This document shows, in pieces, positions 8,816-18,902 of a DNA stretch of 64,000 nucleotides. The notes under the pieces are model-generated. The model saw only the letters and a list, made by a program, of their open reading frames with translations, did no database searches and was not told where the DNA came from. How positions within the stretch are numbered: the stretch's first letter is position 1; every line of letters starts with the position of its first letter. Source of the DNA: Armatimonadota bacterium (lineage in GTDB: Bacteria > Armatimonadota > UBA5829 > DSUL01); assembly GCA_025998755.1 (NCBI GenBank), contig AP024674.1, positions 1,292,162 to 1,356,161 of the forward strand, in the 5' to 3' direction. The translations under genes were made by a program, and so were the position numbers.

Positions 8816-10375
8816 CTAGACAAGAGGCAAGATGCGACGGGCAATGGAAAAGTAGATCATGACCCCGGTAATGTCCGCCATCGTCGTGACCAGAGGTGCG
8901 CTCGCAGTCGCAGGATCCAGCCGGAGACGCGTCAGCAGAAAAGGAAGAATCGTTCCCACGAGGCTGCCGGCCAAGACTATACACACCATACTGAGACCCA
9001 CTGTAACAGCCACGTCAGGACCACCGCGATGCAGTCCGACCGCCGAGACAGCAAGCCCCATGATCACCCCCATGGACCCGGCAACAGCCGCATCCCGCAA
9101 AACAAACAGAATCCACTCCCGCGGTTTGACGTCTCCTGTGGCAAGAGCGCGTACGACCAGCGTAGCCGCCTGCGCTCCTGCATTACCGCCGCTGGCAATC
9201 AGCAGCGGAAGGAAAAACACAAGCGCGACGGATGCCTGTATGACATCCGTATGGAGGGCTATGATCCCCCCCGTAATGAGGTTGACAGCGACAAGAGCAA
9301 GCAACCATCCGACCCTGCTTCGGACCAGTTCGAACAGGGCCGTCTCACTCAGCTTTTTCCGCAGAGGCGCCACAGCGGCGACGCGATGGAAGTCCTCGGT
9401 GGCCTCTTCCTCCGCGACGTCCATCACGTCGTCGAACGTGACGATCCCCACCAGAGTGCCGTCTGTGTCCACCACCGGGAGCACGCTGACGTCATAGCGC
9501 TGCATCGTCTCCACGGCCGCTTCCCGGTCATCCAGAGGAGACAACGCTACGAAGGTCTCGTTCATCATGTCCTCAACCTTGCTGGAGGGATCGGCCATAA
9601 CGAAGCGCTTCAGGTCCAGAGCGTCCAGCAGCTTCCAGCGATAGTCCGTGACGTAGATGATGTCCGACGTCTCCGACTCGCTCATCCGGCTGCGGATGTG
9701 CTCCAGCGCCCGGGCAACCGTCCAGTCCGGGCGCACGGCAATGTAATCCGGCGTCATCAACCGGCCGACGCTCTCCTCCGGATATCCCAGCAGGCGCCGT
9801 GCTTCGGCCAGATCCTCCGGGCTGAGGAGGTTGAGCAATCGCTGCGTGGCCTGTCCCGGCAGCTCTTCGAATAGCTCCGTCCGGTCATCGGGACTCAGAT
9901 CGGCCAGCACTTGCCGCGTCTCGGAATCGGTCATGGAGAGAAGCAGAGAGTCCCGGGCTGTCGTGTCCAACAGAGAGAACACTTCCGCCGTCGCATCGCG
10001 AGGCAGCGCAAGGAACAGGCCTACCTGCCGCTTCTGATCCAGGGAAGGCAAAACCTCGGCGATGTGGCTGGCCACCTTCTCGTTGTCCTCCACCCGCAGA
10101 GCCGACAGAATGCGCGCCAGGTCGGTCATCGGCATCTCAGAGAGGACATACTCCAGCAACTCATCCGGGATCTCCCCCAGAAGCAGCGCCGCCAGAGGAC
10201 GATCCAGCACACGCAGAACCGCCATCGCAGTCTCCGGAGGCAGCTCGCTCAGAGCGGCTCCCACTTCGGACGGATGCAGGCCCGTGAGAATCTGCTCCAC
10301 AGCCTCCTTGCGCAGCCCCTGCGCAGCCTCCAGACGCAGCCGCGCGGCCACCTGGTCCAGGGTGAGCATCTTCAT
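8816..10375 (-). CDS. mgtE: Magnesium transporter MgtE
   Basis: 519 residues. The N-terminal MgtE_N helical superhelix (about 1-130) comes first. A CBS pair follows (about 200-320, including MTPDYIAVRPDWTV and VLPVVDTDGTLVGIVTFDDVMDV). The C-terminal five-helix channel domain contains PLLIASGGNAGAQAATL and DPATASAPLVTTMADITGV, the pore-lining signatures of MgtE. The protein is a homodimeric Mg2+ channel (some members pass Co2+), gated by Mg2+ binding to the cytosolic domains. Translation starts at the ATG at 10375 with AAGGAGG eight bases upstream. That ribosome-binding site belongs to the 353-nt leader shared with the neighbouring ABC operon, so expression is probably controlled through that leader. 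Confidence 0.95.
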   Translation of the reverse strand: MKMLTLDQVAARLRLEAAQGLRKEAVEQILTGLHPSEVGAALSELPPETAMAVLRVLDRPLAALLLGEIPDELLEYVLSEMPMTDLARILSALRVEDNEKVASHIAEVLPSLDQKRQVGLFLALPRDATAEVFSLLDTTARDSLLLSMTDSETRQVLADLSPDDRTELFEELPGQATQRLLNLLSPEDLAEARRLLGYPEESVGRLMTPDYIAVRPDWTVARALEHIRSRMSESETSDIIYVTDYRWKLLDALDLKRFVMADPSSKVEDMMNETFVALSPLDDREAAVETMQRYDVSVLPVVDTDGTLVGIVTFDDVMDVAEEEATEDFHRVAAVAPLRKKLSETALFELVRSRVGWLLALVAVNLITGGIIALHTDVIQASVALVFFLPLLIASGGNAGAQAATLVVRALATGDVKPREWILFVLRDAAVAGSMGVIMGLAVSAVGLHRGGPDVAVTVGLSMVCIVLAGSLVGTILPFLLTRLRLDPATASAPLVTTMADITGVMIYFSIARRILPLV

Positions 10376-10379
10376 CTCA

Positions 10380-10732
10380 TCGTCCTCCTTGATGCGGCGA
10401 ACGGGTAGCGGAGCAAACGCGGCAAAGGCTTTGCTTCATCCGGGAACTCCGTCCCGGGCTCAAAGCAAAGACTCCTATCCGCAAGAGGGCAGGTATTTCG
10501 CCGTGCCGCCTCCGCCAGAGCAGGACCGTCTGACGGAAGCGCCGGACCGGGGAGAGGCTGCCGGCCGCCCAGAATCGGGCTCGGTCAGGCCGGTCAGCCT
10601 GTCACATCAGCAGAGGCGCATCGCAGACGGACCCTGCAGGCCGCTCGCGGGTCGTTTGGGTAAGTCTTCGTTCATCTCTTCAGCACGTCCGTCCGCCCGG
10701 CAGGGGCGGACACAACAGGCCGGCTGATTATG
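10380..10732 (-). promoter_or_regulatory. 353-nt duplicated 5' leader, copy 1 (upstream of mgtE)
   Basis: Same length as copy 2 (13943-14295), no gaps, only seven substitutions seen by eye (at 10406, 10456, 10458, 10474, 10486, 10495 and 10644). On the minus strand it begins exactly with the -10 hexamer CATAAT and ends just past the mgtE ribosome-binding site AAGGAGG. Predicted structures are an 8-bp hairpin at 10691-10711 (GTCCGCCC / GGGCGGAC) and a long two-part hairpin at 10429-10470 (CTTTGCTT / AAGCAAAG outside, GGGA / TCCC inside). It matches none of the M-box, Mn, cobalamin, fluoride, guanidine or T-box consensus cores I know. Best reading: an orphan structured leader or riboswitch candidate. 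Confidence 0.65.
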
Positions 10733-10756
10733 GGTCTTTCACGGGCGATGTGTCAA
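10727..10756 (-). promoter_or_regulatory. Promoter of the mgtE leader
   Basis: TTGACA at 10751-10756, an 18-bp spacer, and CATAAT at 10727-10732 on the minus strand. The -10 box is the first part of the shared repeat, while the spacer is unrelated to that of copy 2. It predicts a leader of about 345 nt. Confidence 0.7.
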
Positions 10757-10833
10757 GAACGCTGGCCTTCCCGCAGCGCCGGTCTTGCACGTTTCGGTTC
10801 CTGATCGCCCAAACCTGCCAATACAAACCTGCG

Positions 10834-12144
10834 CTACGCGCTGGTCCCGGCCGGGACGCCCGCCTCGCGCGAGAGGATCTCGCTTCCGTCGTCATACTCG
10901 AAGAGCTCGGCGTATCTGCCCCACTGGATGATCAGGTCGAGCTGTCTTCTGGCTTCTTCCGGAGGGAACTCCAACTCCAAGGCCGCGTGGATGACGCTGC
11001 GCTCAAGCTGCGGCTTTTCGGCAGCGCTCAGCATCTTGAGAAGCCAGGAGAACAGCGGAAGCCTGCGTATCCGGGTCGCGAAGATCTCCTTGCGCGCCAG
11101 AATGCTTGCTTCCGCGAAGGTCTCGCCAAGAGGGGTCAGCGATATGTCACCCTGGGCCAGGGTGGCAAAGCCGAGTAGTTCTGCAGCCTCCGTCAGCCGC
11201 AAGAGATAGTCCGAGTCCACCTGCAGCTCCGACGAAAGCCGGAAGATGTCGGCCGTCCGTCCGGGCTCCTCCGTCAAGCGCTCCAGAACTCCGGTCAGGT
11301 CGTCAATCGCGATATCGGGAAGCGCACGCGTGCGGCCCGGCTCCCCGGGAGCGGTACCGACTTCCAGATGCTCCGGTTGTGTCTGTCCGGCTAGTGTGGC
11401 GTACACCTGATCCACAATGGCGGCAAATTCCGGAGACTTGTGCTGCCGTGGATGAGGAAGCGCGACATTGACATCGGCGACCACACGGCCCGGATCCTTA
11501 TCCATAACGATGACCCGGTCCGCCATGAAGACAGCTTCCTCGATATTGTGAGTCACCATCAGGATCGCCCGCGTGGGTATGCCGCCACCCAGCCACAACT
11601 CCAGAAGCTCCCCACGAAGCGATTCAGCACTCAGCACGTCAAGCGCCGAAAACGGCTCGTCCAGGCAGAGCAGTTCGGGGTTAACAGCCATGGCCCGCGC
11701 AAAGCCCACTTTCTGCCGCATCCCTCCGGACAACTCGCGAGGAAACGCCGTCTCAAACCCGTCAAGTCCTACCCTGTCCAAGAGCTCCAGGGCCCGAGTC
11801 TTGCGCTCCTCCGGAGAGACTCCGCGGGCCTTGAGGGCTATCTCCACATTCTGCTGCACCGTAAGCCAGGGGAAAAGGGCAAAGGTCTGGAAGACGATGG
11901 TGGCGCGCGGGTTCACTCCGGTCACCGGTTCACCACGGTAGAGTACCGTGCCCTGACTGGGCTTCTGCAGACCGGTGATGATCCGGAGCAGCGTACTCTT
12001 TCCGCATCCGGAGGGCCCGAGAAGCGCGACGAACTCGCCCTCATTGACGGTCATATTGACGCCGTCGACCGCCACGAACACCTTCCTGCCAATCTGATAC
12101 GACTGGGTTACTCCCCGAAGTTTGACCAACGCGCTTGCCGTCAC
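10834..12144 (-). CDS. ABC transporter ATPase, nitrate/taurine type with AAA-associated C-terminal domain
   Basis: 436 residues. The first 230 form an ABC ATPase of the NitT/TauT family: Walker A GPSGCGKST, Q-loop VFQTFALFPWL, signature LSGGMRQKV, Walker B LLCLDEPFSALD and H-loop VTHNIEEA. The remaining 200 residues are a separate domain (from about 260, DLTGVLERL ... QLDLIIQWGRYAELFEYD) of the kind annotated as an AAA-associated C-terminal domain, of unknown, possibly sensory function. The GTG start follows the permease stop by 4 bp, with GGAG upstream. It energises the double permease encoded just upstream; no substrate-binding protein is adjacent. Substrate unknown; anion import is the default family guess. 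Confidence 0.9.
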   Translation of the reverse strand: MTASALVKLRGVTQSYQIGRKVFVAVDGVNMTVNEGEFVALLGPSGCGKSTLLRIITGLQKPSQGTVLYRGEPVTGVNPRATIVFQTFALFPWLTVQQNVEIALKARGVSPEERKTRALELLDRVGLDGFETAFPRELSGGMRQKVGFARAMAVNPELLCLDEPFSALDVLSAESLRGELLELWLGGGIPTRAILMVTHNIEEAVFMADRVIVMDKDPGRVVADVNVALPHPRQHKSPEFAAIVDQVYATLAGQTQPEHLEVGTAPGEPGRTRALPDIAIDDLTGVLERLTEEPGRTADIFRLSSELQVDSDYLLRLTEAAELLGFATLAQGDISLTPLGETFAEASILARKEIFATRIRRLPLFSWLLKMLSAAEKPQLERSVIHAALELEFPPEEARRQLDLIIQWGRYAELFEYDDGSEILSREAGVPAGTSA

Positions 12145-12148
12145 ACCA

Positions 12149-13866
<1,718 letters not shown>

Positions 13867-13870
<4 letters not shown>

Positions 13871-13935
13871 CCCCGCAACCTCGTGGGCTCCCGGCGGCGG
13901 TACCCCGGAACAGACAGTGCTACAGGGCAGGCCAA
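13867..13935 (-). CDS. Possible 22-codon leader peptide before the permease
   Basis: TTG at 13935 lies 11 bases downstream of the leader's AAGGAGG. The frame runs 22 codons and stops in TGA overlapping the permease ATG (ATGA). The position would allow translational coupling. Only the layout supports it: it is short, has a TTG start and a slightly long spacing, so this is a weak call. Confidence 0.2.
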
Positions 13936-13942
13936 GTTCTCT

Positions 13943-14295
13943 TCGTCCTCCTTGATGCGGCGAACGGGCAGCGGAGCAAACGCGGCAAAGGCTTTGCTTC
14001 ATCCGGGAACTCCGTCCCAGACTCAAAGCAAAGACTGCTATCCGCAAGGGGGCAGGTGTTTCGCCGTGCCGCCTCCGCCAGAGCAGGACCGTCTGACGGA
14101 AGCGCCGGACCGGGGAGAGGCTGCCGGCCGCCCAGAATCGGGCTCGGTCAGGCCGGTCAGCCTGTCACATCAGCAGAGGCGCATCGCAGACGGACCCTGC
14201 AGGCCGTTCGCGGGTCGTTTGGGTAAGTCTTCGTTCATCTCTTCAGCACGTCCGTCCGCCCGGCAGGGGCGGACACAACAGGCCGGCTGATTATG
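13943..14295 (-). promoter_or_regulatory. 353-nt duplicated 5' leader, copy 2 (upstream of ABC permease)
   Basis: Collinear with copy 1 (offset 3563 bases), seven substitutions, no indels. In the hairpin at 13992-14033 two C-to-U changes on the RNA strand fall in the paired region. One turns a C-G pair into U-G; the other turns a C-A mismatch into U-A, so pairing is kept or improved. The leader's AAGGAGG is 76 bases from the permease ATG, so here it does not directly serve the main gene. No long open frame inside has coding character. Confidence 0.65.
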
Positions 14296-14319
14296 CCCGC
14301 CTGCGACGTTCTCTGTCAA
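14290..14319 (-). promoter_or_regulatory. Promoter of the ABC operon leader
   Basis: TTGACA at 14314-14319, an 18-bp spacer and CATAAT at 14290-14295 on the minus strand. It has the same geometry as the mgtE promoter but an unrelated spacer. Confidence 0.7.
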
Positions 14320-14359
14320 CACTCTTCCGCCTGATAGACCGAATTGCGACATGTCTCAT

Positions 14360-15547
14360 TCATTGAAGCATCAACTGGCGCAAAAACAGGTTTCTGAAGC
14401 GAGCGCCTGCACCACCGCTCTCCAGAAGAAGCGGTCCTTCCGCGGCAGGGAAAACCGCTGCTCCTTTGTGGACCAGCTCCCCGTTGATGAATACACTTAA
14501 CTTGCCGCGGGCAACTGACAGATGCAGGCTATTCCAGTCCCCCCCTGCCGGCGAGGCCGGTCTATCCGGCTTCGTGGCCCGTCCATCGCCTGTCAGAGTC
14601 CCGGCAGGATCCTTGCCACCGCCCAGTGCCAGCGTGAACCCTCCCGGCAAGTGCAGGGCTGCCGCTCCGCCCGGCGGAATCTGCCAGTCCAGCATTAGCT
14701 CGAAGTCCCGGAACGCACCCGGCGGTGAGGCCAGGCCGGCGCCTGCGCATCCGAACGCACTGTCTTGCACCGCCCAGATCCCGTTCAGGATCCAGCCGTC
14801 CAGACTGCGCCCGTCGAACAGCGCCGCAAGCCCGTCGGGCGGTTGCTGCGGCGAGTCGCTACGGCCCAGATCTAGGATCTCGATGTCCCGGAAGGCCACG
14901 GCGCTCGGCTTGTGTCCCAGAAGCGCAATGTGCCCGCTGAAACGGATGAAACCCGGCTGGTCCGGGAACTTATCAGCGCGCAAGAGCCGGTTCAGGTCCG
15001 TTCGGAGCACATCCCTCCCATTCAAGGCCACCTCTATCCGCCGTCCTATCGCGCGGATCTCGACGTCATTCCACTCGCCCGCCGGCCTCAATGCGCCCCG
15101 GCGCGACGGCACAAGGCGGTAGATTGAGCCGCACATATTCTCCAGGGGAAGCTTCGCGTTGGTGGGATGGTAGTCGTCCAGGATCTGGATCTCCATCCCG
15201 GTGGTGGATGGGTTGCCTCCCTCCCGTCCTGCCCGGATGCCGATGCCGTTGTTCCCCTGTGGATCCAGACGGAACCTCGCCCGCAGGATGAAATCCGAGT
15301 ACAGCTTTTCGGTATACAGGTTGCTGACACTGCCGGCCGGCGAGATGAGCAGGCCGTCGCGAACCGTCCACCCCTGCCCTTCCTTCTTCTGCTCGATCCA
15401 CCCGGAGAGATCGCGGCCGTTGAACAGGGGGACAAACCCGTCCGCGGCCGAGGCCGGTGCGGCAGCGCAGATGAAGAAGATGATTATCCGGACCGCCGCG
15501 AGAAACAGCACTCCGGTGCAGGAGATGACTTCACGGACGCGCCTCAC
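14360..15547 (-). CDS. Secreted protein with two DUF1080 (3-keto-disaccharide hydrolase-like) domains
   Basis: 395 residues. After a signal peptide (hydrophobic stretch VLFLAAVRIIIFFICAAAPASA) comes a clear DUF1080 domain: FVPLFNGRDLSGWIE, GNNGIGIRAG, GMEIQILDDYH, EWNDVEIRAIGRRIEVALNG and FRDIEILDLG. A second, shorter and more diverged copy begins at ALFDGRSLDGWILNG and ends in FRNLFLRQL. Family knowledge: DUF1080 proteins are laminin-G-like beta-sandwiches, some shown to hydrolyse 3-keto-glycosides. The GTG start overlaps the upstream HEAT gene stop (GTGA). It is the third gene of an operon with a Gfo/Idh/MocA oxidoreductase, which fits oxidation of a glycoside followed by cleavage. Confidence 0.85.
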   Translation of the reverse strand: MRRVREVISCTGVLFLAAVRIIIFFICAAAPASAADGFVPLFNGRDLSGWIEQKKEGQGWTVRDGLLISPAGSVSNLYTEKLYSDFILRARFRLDPQGNNGIGIRAGREGGNPSTTGMEIQILDDYHPTNAKLPLENMCGSIYRLVPSRRGALRPAGEWNDVEIRAIGRRIEVALNGRDVLRTDLNRLLRADKFPDQPGFIRFSGHIALLGHKPSAVAFRDIEILDLGRSDSPQQPPDGLAALFDGRSLDGWILNGIWAVQDSAFGCAGAGLASPPGAFRDFELMLDWQIPPGGAAALHLPGGFTLALGGGKDPAGTLTGDGRATKPDRPASPAGGDWNSLHLSVARGKLSVFINGELVHKGAAVFPAAEGPLLLESGGAGARFRNLFLRQLMLQ

Positions 15548-17499
15548 GGCCTGCGCTGCTCCAGGCGCAGCGGACGCCCTTCCAGATCCACGAACCGGGC
15601 TCCCACGGAATAGCCTCCGCCCGCATTCAGCACCTTGCAGAGCAGGAGGTTCGTCCCTCGACGAAGCGTCACGCGGACGGAGTCCTCGTCGAGCGCATAG
15701 TTGCGCTCCCCTTTGAACTCGTGGACCTTCTGGCCGTTCAGATAGACAATGACGCCGTCGTCGCTGCCCAGACGCAGCCAGGCATCCCGCTCGGAAGGGC
15801 TGATGATCTCGGCATAGGCATAGCACGCGGAGTCCTCGCCCGGACCGGCCGCGGCGGCCAGGTCCAGCTCACCCAGCGGATCCCGGACGGCCACTGGCTT
15901 CCAGCCGAACTCTTCGCCGTCCACGGTCACTTTTGCGGACAGGTCCACCGGGGAATCCACCGGGAAGGCGTCCTGACCGGACCACTTTTCGCGCCCCTTC
16001 AGCGGTCCCAGAACCCACCAGTGCGTCACGAAGCCCGCCCGCGACGCGAAATCCCGCCGCAATGCGGCATCCTTCAATGACGCGGCGGCCATCCTCAGGA
16101 GCGAATGGTCCGTGGCGTTCTCAGCGACCAGCAGATACACCTTCGCCGCATCCTCCCCACATCCTGCGGCCGCACAGGAGTCTGCAACCGCAAGCAGCGC
16201 GCGGAGCAGTTCCGTGCTGCGACGGCCAGCCTCCCATTCATTCATCAAAGGAACCAGCAGGGAAGGATGCGCCACGGTGACCACCGCGGACAGCATGGCT
16301 GAGCGTTCCGCCGGATCCTGAGCCGCCGGCAGACGCTCGGCGAGCACCCGCGCGACTTCCTGGCGCGAGGCATTGCGGTTCTCCGCAAGAGCCTTATAGG
16401 CCGCGGCGCGAAGCTCGACCCGCTCCGATGCGGCGGCACGGAAGAGGGCCAGAGCCGAGGGGGCGTCATACCGGCGAGCCAGAACAGACACTATTGCCAC
16501 CTGTTGCTCAAGCGGCGCAACCGGCAGCCTCTCCGCAAGACGGATGCCGACGGAGGAACCGGGCATCTCCGCAAGAGCCAGGGCAGCCAGGCCACGGACA
16601 TCCGGTTCCTTCGCCAGCAGGCTCTGCGTCAGGAGCGGCACCGCGGCCGCCTGCCGGACCCGGGCGATTCCGGCCAGCCCGGCGCACTTCTCGACTGAAT
16701 TCCTGCTGCCCGTGTAGACCTTTTCATACACAGGGCGGGCCTGCTCAGCAGGCAGGCTTTCCGCTATGCGCAGGATACTGTCCAGCGCGGCAGACCTCTC
16801 CGCCTGCGTGCCCTTCTCCGCCGCCTGCCAAAGCGCACTCAGCGACTGCGCGTCTCCGATGCTTCCCAGCGCCCGAAGGACGGCCATTCTGACATCCAAC
16901 GAAGGCGAGTTCAACCAGGAGCGGACAGCTTGCTCCGCAAAGGACGCCCTGGCCGTTGCAAGGCCATTGATGAGCGCCACCTGACGCTCAGGTGAGGCCG
17001 ACACCAGCGCCCCACGCAGGGCTCCAGCGGCGCCCGAGGCGCGCGCAGCGATCCGCACAAGACACACGCGGGCACTCTCGCCCACACCGGGATCAGTCAG
17101 GAGCTCCGCCAGCGCCGGCACACTCTCCGAAGACGCCACCAGCGAGGCCAGATCCAGCGCCTCGCAGCGAGACGCCACGGATAAAGACGGATCGGCAGCC
17201 GCTTTGACGAGCGCAGCCGCGAGCGGCCGGCGGTCGTCAGCATACACGTCTCCCATGGCGCGCCAGACAGCCTCCCGCAGAACCTGAAGAGAGCCATGGT
17301 GCCAGGACATATCGTCTGACCACAGGCGCTTCAGCAGCTCGGGGACCGCTGCCGGGATGGCCGCAGCGCGTGTCTGGAGGTTGTCCGACCTGAGGCGGGC
17401 GATCAGGTCTTCGTCCACAGGCGTCGTCTGTGCACAAATGCCCGTAAGAGATCGCCACAGGATTACGAGGAGAAAAGCCGTCCGTATCCGAGTTCTCAT
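15544..17499 (-). CDS. Secreted HEAT-repeat protein
   Basis: 651 residues. A signal peptide (MRTRIRTAFLLVILWRSLTGICAQ) is followed by about 450 residues of alpha-helical HEAT/PBS-lyase-type repeats (for example VRSWLNSPSLDVRMAVLRALGSIGD and EPDVRGLAALALAEMPGSS). The last 140 residues are beta-rich (WWVLGPLKG, WLRLGSDDGVIVYLNGQKVHE, GTNLLLCKVLNAGG), resembling the carbohydrate-binding or PA14-like tails seen in planctomycete and armatimonadete exported proteins. Probably a scaffold or binding protein in the periplasm or at the surface. The ATG at 17499 sits 2 bp after the oxidoreductase stop, so the two are translationally coupled. Confidence 0.8.
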   Translation of the reverse strand: MRTRIRTAFLLVILWRSLTGICAQTTPVDEDLIARLRSDNLQTRAAAIPAAVPELLKRLWSDDMSWHHGSLQVLREAVWRAMGDVYADDRRPLAAALVKAAADPSLSVASRCEALDLASLVASSESVPALAELLTDPGVGESARVCLVRIAARASGAAGALRGALVSASPERQVALINGLATARASFAEQAVRSWLNSPSLDVRMAVLRALGSIGDAQSLSALWQAAEKGTQAERSAALDSILRIAESLPAEQARPVYEKVYTGSRNSVEKCAGLAGIARVRQAAAVPLLTQSLLAKEPDVRGLAALALAEMPGSSVGIRLAERLPVAPLEQQVAIVSVLARRYDAPSALALFRAAASERVELRAAAYKALAENRNASRQEVARVLAERLPAAQDPAERSAMLSAVVTVAHPSLLVPLMNEWEAGRRSTELLRALLAVADSCAAAGCGEDAAKVYLLVAENATDHSLLRMAAASLKDAALRRDFASRAGFVTHWWVLGPLKGREKWSGQDAFPVDSPVDLSAKVTVDGEEFGWKPVAVRDPLGELDLAAAAGPGEDSACYAYAEIISPSERDAWLRLGSDDGVIVYLNGQKVHEFKGERNYALDEDSVRVTLRRGTNLLLCKVLNAGGGYSVGARFVDLEGRPLRLEQRRP

Positions 17500-17501
17500 G
17501 G

Positions 17502-18758
17502 TCACAGGCTCCACGGCGCGCGATAGGGACGGAACAGCATGCTTTCCGCCTCGGGAGTATCCAGAATCCGCATCTGCGCCGGGTCGTAGCGAAGCTTGCG
17601 GCCCAGCCTGATTGCGATGTTCGCCAGATGGCAGATGTTCACGGAAGACACTCCGATCTCGACGTCGCAAATAGGCCGTCTGCGCGTCCGGATGCAGTCC
17701 AGCCAGTCGTTATGGTGCCCGGGGCTCTCATACAGACGGATGTCCCCCGGCCCCGGCCGCCATTCCAGCAGGTCCTTCGGAGAAGCGTCCAGGAATCCCC
17801 GGTTGACTGCCACCTCCCCCTGAGTCCCCTGGAACAGCACGCCGTTATGCTGGTTGCTGCAGATCAGCTTCACCCCGTTGGAGTAGGTGAAGGTCACATT
17901 GTAATCTCGCACTGTATCGAAGGCGCCGGTGGAGGGAAATGCTCCTGTGCCCTCAACCTCCACTGGGCCGCTGCCGTCGTAGCCCGTCCCCCACTGGGCG
18001 ATGTCGTTGTGATGAGCTCCCCAGTCGGTCAGGATGCCGCCGGAATACTCCGTGAACCAGCGGAAGTCGAAGCCGAAACGTCCCTTCTGGAACGGAGTCA
18101 TCGGAGCAGGGCCGACATAGAAGTCCCAGTCCAGCCCCTCGGGAGGAGCCGTTATGGCCGGATCCCCACCCTCCGGGCCTCGTCCGAAGCCGGTGCGGAC
18201 TGTGTGCAGCTTTCCGATCTTTCCGTTGCGGACCAGCTCGCAGGCGAAACGGAAGTTGCGGTCGGAGCGCTGCTGGGAACCCACCTGAAATACACGGCCG
18301 TAGCGGCGGACAGCCTCGATGAGGGGCTTCCCCTCCCCGATGCTGTAAGTCAGGGGCTTCTCGCAGTAGATGTCCTTGCCCGCCTCGGCGGCCCGGATGC
18401 AGATGAGCGTGTGCCAATGATCCGGCGTGGAGACGACGACGGCATCAATATCCCGGCGCAAGAGAAGATGCCGGAAATCCTTGTAAGCCAGACAGCGCTC
18501 CCCCACCCGCTCCCGCGCCTTGCGCAGATGGGGTTCGTAGACGTCGCATACGGCGATGACGTCCACGCGGGGATTCCGCAGGAATCCGCCCAGGTGCGCG
18601 CCGCCCATTCCACCCACACCGATGAATCCCAGCGTGATCCGCTCGCTTGCGGCCACTTTGTCTTCCCGGCCCAGCGCCCGGGCGGAGACGATCGCGGGAA
18701 GTGCCAGGGCAGCGCCCGCCTTCAGAAGGCTTCTGCGGGTCAGCCGTCTGTCCTTCAT
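17502..18758 (-). CDS. Gfo/Idh/MocA family oxidoreductase with Tat signal
   Basis: 418 residues. The N-terminus TRRSLLKAGAALALPAIVSA is a twin-arginine signal, so the protein is exported folded with its cofactor. The Rossmann part has GFIGVGGMGGAHL and the family motif EKPLTY. The C-terminal Gfo/Idh/MocA domain contains WFTEYSGGILTDWGAHHNDIAQW. The family oxidises or reduces sugar hydroxyls using NAD(P); Tat-exported members in these phyla have been proposed to keep the cofactor and work on glycosides. It heads an operon with the HEAT and DUF1080 proteins. The ribosome-binding site GGAGG is clear upstream of the ATG at 18758. Confidence 0.9.
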   Translation of the reverse strand: MKDRRLTRRSLLKAGAALALPAIVSARALGREDKVAASERITLGFIGVGGMGGAHLGGFLRNPRVDVIAVCDVYEPHLRKARERVGERCLAYKDFRHLLLRRDIDAVVVSTPDHWHTLICIRAAEAGKDIYCEKPLTYSIGEGKPLIEAVRRYGRVFQVGSQQRSDRNFRFACELVRNGKIGKLHTVRTGFGRGPEGGDPAITAPPEGLDWDFYVGPAPMTPFQKGRFGFDFRWFTEYSGGILTDWGAHHNDIAQWGTGYDGSGPVEVEGTGAFPSTGAFDTVRDYNVTFTYSNGVKLICSNQHNGVLFQGTQGEVAVNRGFLDASPKDLLEWRPGPGDIRLYESPGHHNDWLDCIRTRRRPICDVEIGVSSVNICHLANIAIRLGRKLRYDPAQMRILDTPEAESMLFRPYRAPWSL

Positions 18759-18902
18759 AGGTGAAACCTCCGCGGCGAAGCGCGCTCAGTCGGTCCTGCG
18801 GCAGCGCGCCGGCCGCCGATGAGTTCCCCGAGCGGTTGTGCTAATCCTGCCCGGCAGAACGCGGGAAGCAGGCCAGAAGCCATAAGGAGAGAAATGCCGG
18901 GC

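Noticed and set aside
10062-10727. An open frame of 221 codons through the mgtE 5' end and leader repeat
   Set aside because: It is antisense to mgtE for half its length, has an Arg/Ser-rich composition and no ribosome-binding site. The repeated part is better explained as non-coding leader.
10380-10732. An M-box, Mn (yybP-ykoY), cobalamin, fluoride or guanidine riboswitch upstream of mgtE
   Set aside because: None of the conserved core sequences I know for these classes can be found on the minus strand. The leader is kept as an orphan candidate only.
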